DNA from: JAQGMO01 sp050954505
GTDB taxonomy: Bacteria > Pseudomonadota > Gammaproteobacteria > Burkholderiales > Burkholderiaceae_D
Assembly: GCA_050954505.1 (NCBI GenBank)
Contig: JBPBPY010000354.1
Location: 1 to 8,331, forward strand
DNA length: 8,331 nt
Direction of reading: 5' to 3'
Below the pieces are notes generated by a model. The model had not been told where the DNA came from. It saw only the letters and a list, made by a program, of their open reading frames with translations, and made no database searches. Positions 6,630 through 8,331 of the stretch are shown here, piece after piece. The number at the start of each line of letters is the position of its first letter. Position 1 is the stretch's first letter. Made by a program: the position numbers and the translations under genes.

Positions 6630-6772
6630 ATGCACACGACTAAATTTCGCAATGCAGGCGCCTCAATCATGTTGACTGTTCCACCGGCTTTTCTCGATCA
6701 GATCTCGATCAGATTCATCTTCAATTGGATGCAACGGTTGGTCTGACAGTCGATCTACCAACCAGTCATTGA
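6630..6772 (+). pseudogene. broken AbrB/MazE-family antitoxin gene
   Basis: ATG 6630, with GGAG at 6619-6622, begins MHTTKFRNAGASIMLTVPPA, which matches the start of MazE/PemI-like antitoxins (typically MHTT-L-R-VGGSVML-VPPA). After FLDQ the frame breaks: the reading continues as ISIRFIFNWMQRLV and stops at 6744-6746, giving only 38 residues. Removing one copy of an 11-bp tandem duplication (6693-6714) restores IHLQLDATVGLTVD, the expected next part of the swapped-hairpin DNA-binding domain, and the frame then ends at TGA 6770-6772. Intact members have about 80 residues. A further fragment, VID then VAFNDQSQ (6765-6821), may be the decayed C-terminus (family: VIEP, LLAQCD) after a second, 2-base shift. 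No toxin gene follows, since nudB starts at 6904. The stretch is AT-richer than its neighbours, suggesting acquired DNA. Confidence 0.82.
6692..6714 (+). repeat. 11-bp tandem duplication inside the antitoxin relic
   Basis: CTCGATCAGAT stands at 6693-6703 and again directly after at 6704-6714; the preceding T also fits the period, giving 23 bases of perfect 11-bp periodicity. Because 11 is not a multiple of three, it shifts the antitoxin frame. One copy fits the family sequence (FLDQI), so the second is most simply a replication-slippage duplication. Confidence 0.9.
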
Positions 6773-6903
6773 TATTGCTCCAATTCAATCTAGTTCACTT
6801 CCTGTAGCATTCAACGATCAAAGCCAGATTGATGGAATAATGGTGTGCGCCCAGGCGCGCGCTGCTACGGCCGGGCAGTGCAATGGCGTGAAGATTGTTG
6901 AAC
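6773..6903 (+). other. non-coding junction between the antitoxin relic and nudB
   Basis: No intact gene is visible here. The first 60 bases or so are AT-rich, continue the antitoxin region and may hold its decayed C-terminal codons. From about 6841 the composition turns GC-rich (a CCAGGCGCGCGC stretch), like the flanking core genes, so the edge of the acquired DNA may lie near 6835-6841. No clear promoter for nudB could be picked out. Confidence 0.4.
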
Positions 6904-7389
6904 ATGAGCGAGAAACCCTGCAAGATTCCCGAGTCGGTGCTGGTCGTCATCTACACTGCAGATCTTGAGGTATTGCTCATCGAGCGGGCTGACCGCGCTG
7001 GTTTCTGGCAGTCTGTCACTGGTTCGAAGGATACGCTGGAAGAAAGCAGCCGTGCCACGGCGATCCGGGAAGTGTTTGAAGAAACCGGCATCGTGGTTGG
7101 CAGCGGGCAGGTGCCGGCAGAAAACCTGGAAGACTGGGAACTGACGAACATTTATGAAATCTACCCAGTCTGGCGTGCACGCTATGCGCCGGGCGTGACG
7201 AAAAATACCGAGCATGTGTTCGGCTTGAAGGTTCCGCGTTCGATACCGGTGGTGCTGGCGCCACGCGAACATGTGGCGTCAGTCTGGCTGCCGCACCGCG
7301 AGGCGGCCGACAGATGTTTTTCGCCATCGAATGCCGAAGCGATACTGCAATTGCCGCGCGAGCGGCAACAACCCCGATCGGTACCATGA
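6904..7389 (+). CDS. nudB: dihydroneopterin triphosphate diphosphatase (Nudix)
   Basis: Nudix hydrolase of 161 residues that removes pyrophosphate from 7,8-dihydroneopterin triphosphate, an early step of folate synthesis in the cytoplasm. The NudB hallmark GFWQSVTGS lies at 33-41. The Nudix box starts at Gly40 and ends in REVFEETGI (55-63), with the catalytic Glu residues 56, 59 and 60. The box is one residue longer than the textbook spacing between Gly and Arg-Glu; I recall the same in Burkholderia homologues. EIYPVWR, NTEHVFGL and CFSPSNAEAILQLP are further family segments. ATG 6904 is chosen over an upstream TTG (6895); its Shine-Dalgarno (GAAG, 6890-6893) is weak and ten bases away. Its stop overlaps the next gene's start. 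Confidence 0.95.
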   Translation: MSEKPCKIPESVLVVIYTADLEVLLIERADRAGFWQSVTGSKDTLEESSRATAIREVFEETGIVVGSGQVPAENLEDWELTNIYEIYPVWRARYAPGVTKNTEHVFGLKVPRSIPVVLAPREHVASVWLPHREAADRCFSPSNAEAILQLPRERQQPRSVP

Positions 7390-8180
7390 AACTACGCATC
7401 GCAACCTACAATATCCACAAGGGCGTGTCCTCGTTTGGCCGCCTTTCCCGCATTCATCCGATGAAGCAGGCGCTGGCGTCCATGCAGGCCGATGTCATCT
7501 TCCTGCAGGAAGTGCAGGGCCGCCATGATGCGTTGGCGCTGCGCCACACTACCAACTGGCCGGCGCAGGCGCAGCATGAGTTCCTCGCCGGTGAAGACCA
7601 GCACAGCGCCTACGGCGTCAATGCGCAGTACGATCACGGCCACCATGGCAATGCGTTGCTGAGCAACTTCCCGATTGCGTCTTCGCACAACCGCGACGTC
7701 TCCGACCATGCCTATGAATCGCGCGGCATCCTGCACTGCGTGGTGCAGACGCCTGCCGTGCCGGTGCATTGCTACGTGGTTCACCTGGGCCTGTTTGCCG
7801 GCAGCCGCAAACGCCAGGCTGCTGCCCTGATGGAAGCCGTCAAGGCCACTGCGCCAAACGATGAACCGGTGATCATTGCCGGTGACTTCAACGACTGGGG
7901 CAACCGCCTCTCCGACGACTTGCGCCGCACGCTCGGCGTGGTCGAAGTCTTTGACGAGCGTGCCGGCAAGCGCGGCATTGGCAGCGTGCTGCGCAAGCTC
8001 AGCGGCCGGGCTGCCAAACCGCAGGCAGCGCGCACCTTCCCGGCTGCCATGCCGATGCTGCAGCTCGACCGCATGTATGTGCGCGGCTTTACCGTCGAAT
8101 CAGCCGAAGTGCTGCGTGGTCCGGTGTGGAGCAAGCTCTCCGACCATGCGCCCATCATCGCCACGCTGAACCTCAAATGA
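7386..8180 (+). CDS. endonuclease/exonuclease/phosphatase family protein (YbhP-like)
   Basis: A 264-residue protein of the EEP metal-dependent phosphoesterase superfamily (DNase I, exonuclease III, sphingomyelinase-like). The active-site set is complete: Asn9 in TYNIHKG, Glu42 in LQEVQ, His133 in HLGLF, Asp167 and Asn169 in GDFND, and Asp253/His254 in SDHAP. The start ATG 7386 overlaps the nudB stop as ATGA and has no good Shine-Dalgarno, so translation is probably coupled to nudB. A frame extension to ATG 7314 would overlap nudB by over 70 bases and adds residues foreign to the family. The next gene is clsB, as in E. coli where ybhP precedes clsB. A lipid or phosphodiester head-group substrate is therefore plausible, but the substrate is not known. 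No signal peptide or membrane segment is visible. Confidence 0.94.
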   Translation: MKLRIATYNIHKGVSSFGRLSRIHPMKQALASMQADVIFLQEVQGRHDALALRHTTNWPAQAQHEFLAGEDQHSAYGVNAQYDHGHHGNALLSNFPIASSHNRDVSDHAYESRGILHCVVQTPAVPVHCYVVHLGLFAGSRKRQAAALMEAVKATAPNDEPVIIAGDFNDWGNRLSDDLRRTLGVVEVFDERAGKRGIGSVLRKLSGRAAKPQAARTFPAAMPMLQLDRMYVRGFTVESAEVLRGPVWSKLSDHAPIIATLNLK

Positions 8181-8223
8181 GGGTGGTTGGGGAGCTGGGT
8201 GCGGCCGCCGGCCAAGGACAGCC

Positions 8224-8331
8224 ATGCGATCGGTAAGCTTCACCGGCAACAACCAGATCACGTTGCTGCATTCGGGTGCCGACTATTTCCCGGCGCTGGA
8301 GGCGGCCTTCGAGGGCGCGGTTTCCGAAATC
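8224..8331 (+). CDS. clsB: cardiolipin synthase ClsB, N-terminal part (cut by window end)
   Basis: Only the first 36 codons are in the window. The start MRSVSFTGNNQITLLHSGAD, followed by YFPALEAAFEGAVSEI, matches the N-terminus of ClsB/YbhO-type phospholipase D-family cardiolipin synthases in Burkholderiales, where the segment leads into the LETYIF strand. The catalytic HKD motifs lie beyond the window. ATG 8224 has AAGGA at 8214-8218, five bases ahead, and starts 43 bases after the EEP gene, so the two are probably co-transcribed. ClsB makes cardiolipin at the inner membrane and, in E. coli, uses phosphatidylglycerol and related lipids. The assignment rests on the short N-terminus plus the ybhP-like neighbour. 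Confidence 0.85.
   Translation, partial: MRSVSFTGNNQITLLHSGADYFPALEAAFEGAVSEI

Noticed and set aside
1..8331. Search by eye for tRNA or rRNA genes, CRISPR arrays, insertion sequences, transposase genes and attachment sites.
   Set aside because: None was seen. The repeats present are short (5-12 bp) and no transposase or integrase fragment was recognised in any frame.

Overview
The window looks like a betaproteobacterial chromosome of the order Burkholderiales, most likely an Oxalobacteraceae relative (Herbaspirillum, Collimonas, Janthinobacterium or Herminiimonas type). This rests on protein similarity recalled from memory, moderately high GC with GC-rich third codon positions, and the gene order FmdB-type zinc ribbon / DUF502 membrane protein / aspS / nudB / endonuclease-exonuclease-phosphatase protein / clsB, which I know from this order. 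No database search was possible.

Left block (1-3445, plus strand): a possible 3' end of an upstream gene, a TATAAT promoter, a small FmdB-type zinc ribbon protein with an Ala/Pro-rich tail, a two-helix DUF502 inner-membrane protein, and aspS. The AspRS carries the His and Gly residues associated with the non-discriminating (tRNA-Asp and tRNA-Asn) enzyme. The block ends in a strong terminator with a UUCG loop, preceded by two further inverted repeats.

Middle block (3446-6903): this separates aspS from nudB, which I expect to be neighbours in related genomes. It holds a minus-strand fusion of an OsmC domain to a full-length E. coli-type YcaO. Divergent from it is a periplasmic-binding-protein-fold gene (SBP_bac_3 type) with no signal peptide. 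A perfect 15-bp palindrome lies in their shared upstream region, directly before the ribosome binding site of the second gene. Then comes an AT-richer stretch (about 42% GC by hand count) with a broken MazE/AbrB-type antitoxin gene. An 11-bp tandem duplication has shifted its frame, and no toxin gene remains.

Right block (6904-8331, plus strand): nudB (folate pathway), a YbhP-like EEP-family protein starting inside the nudB stop codon (ATGA), and the start of clsB (cardiolipin synthase), which runs off the window. The EEP-clsB pair matches the E. coli ybhP-clsB arrangement, so this looks like one co-transcribed unit.

The core genes are ordinary housekeeping genes. The parts most worth a second look are the middle block (fusion protein, signal-less binding protein, shared palindrome, antitoxin relic) and small repeat structures around aspS. 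I did not find a clear new multi-gene system.
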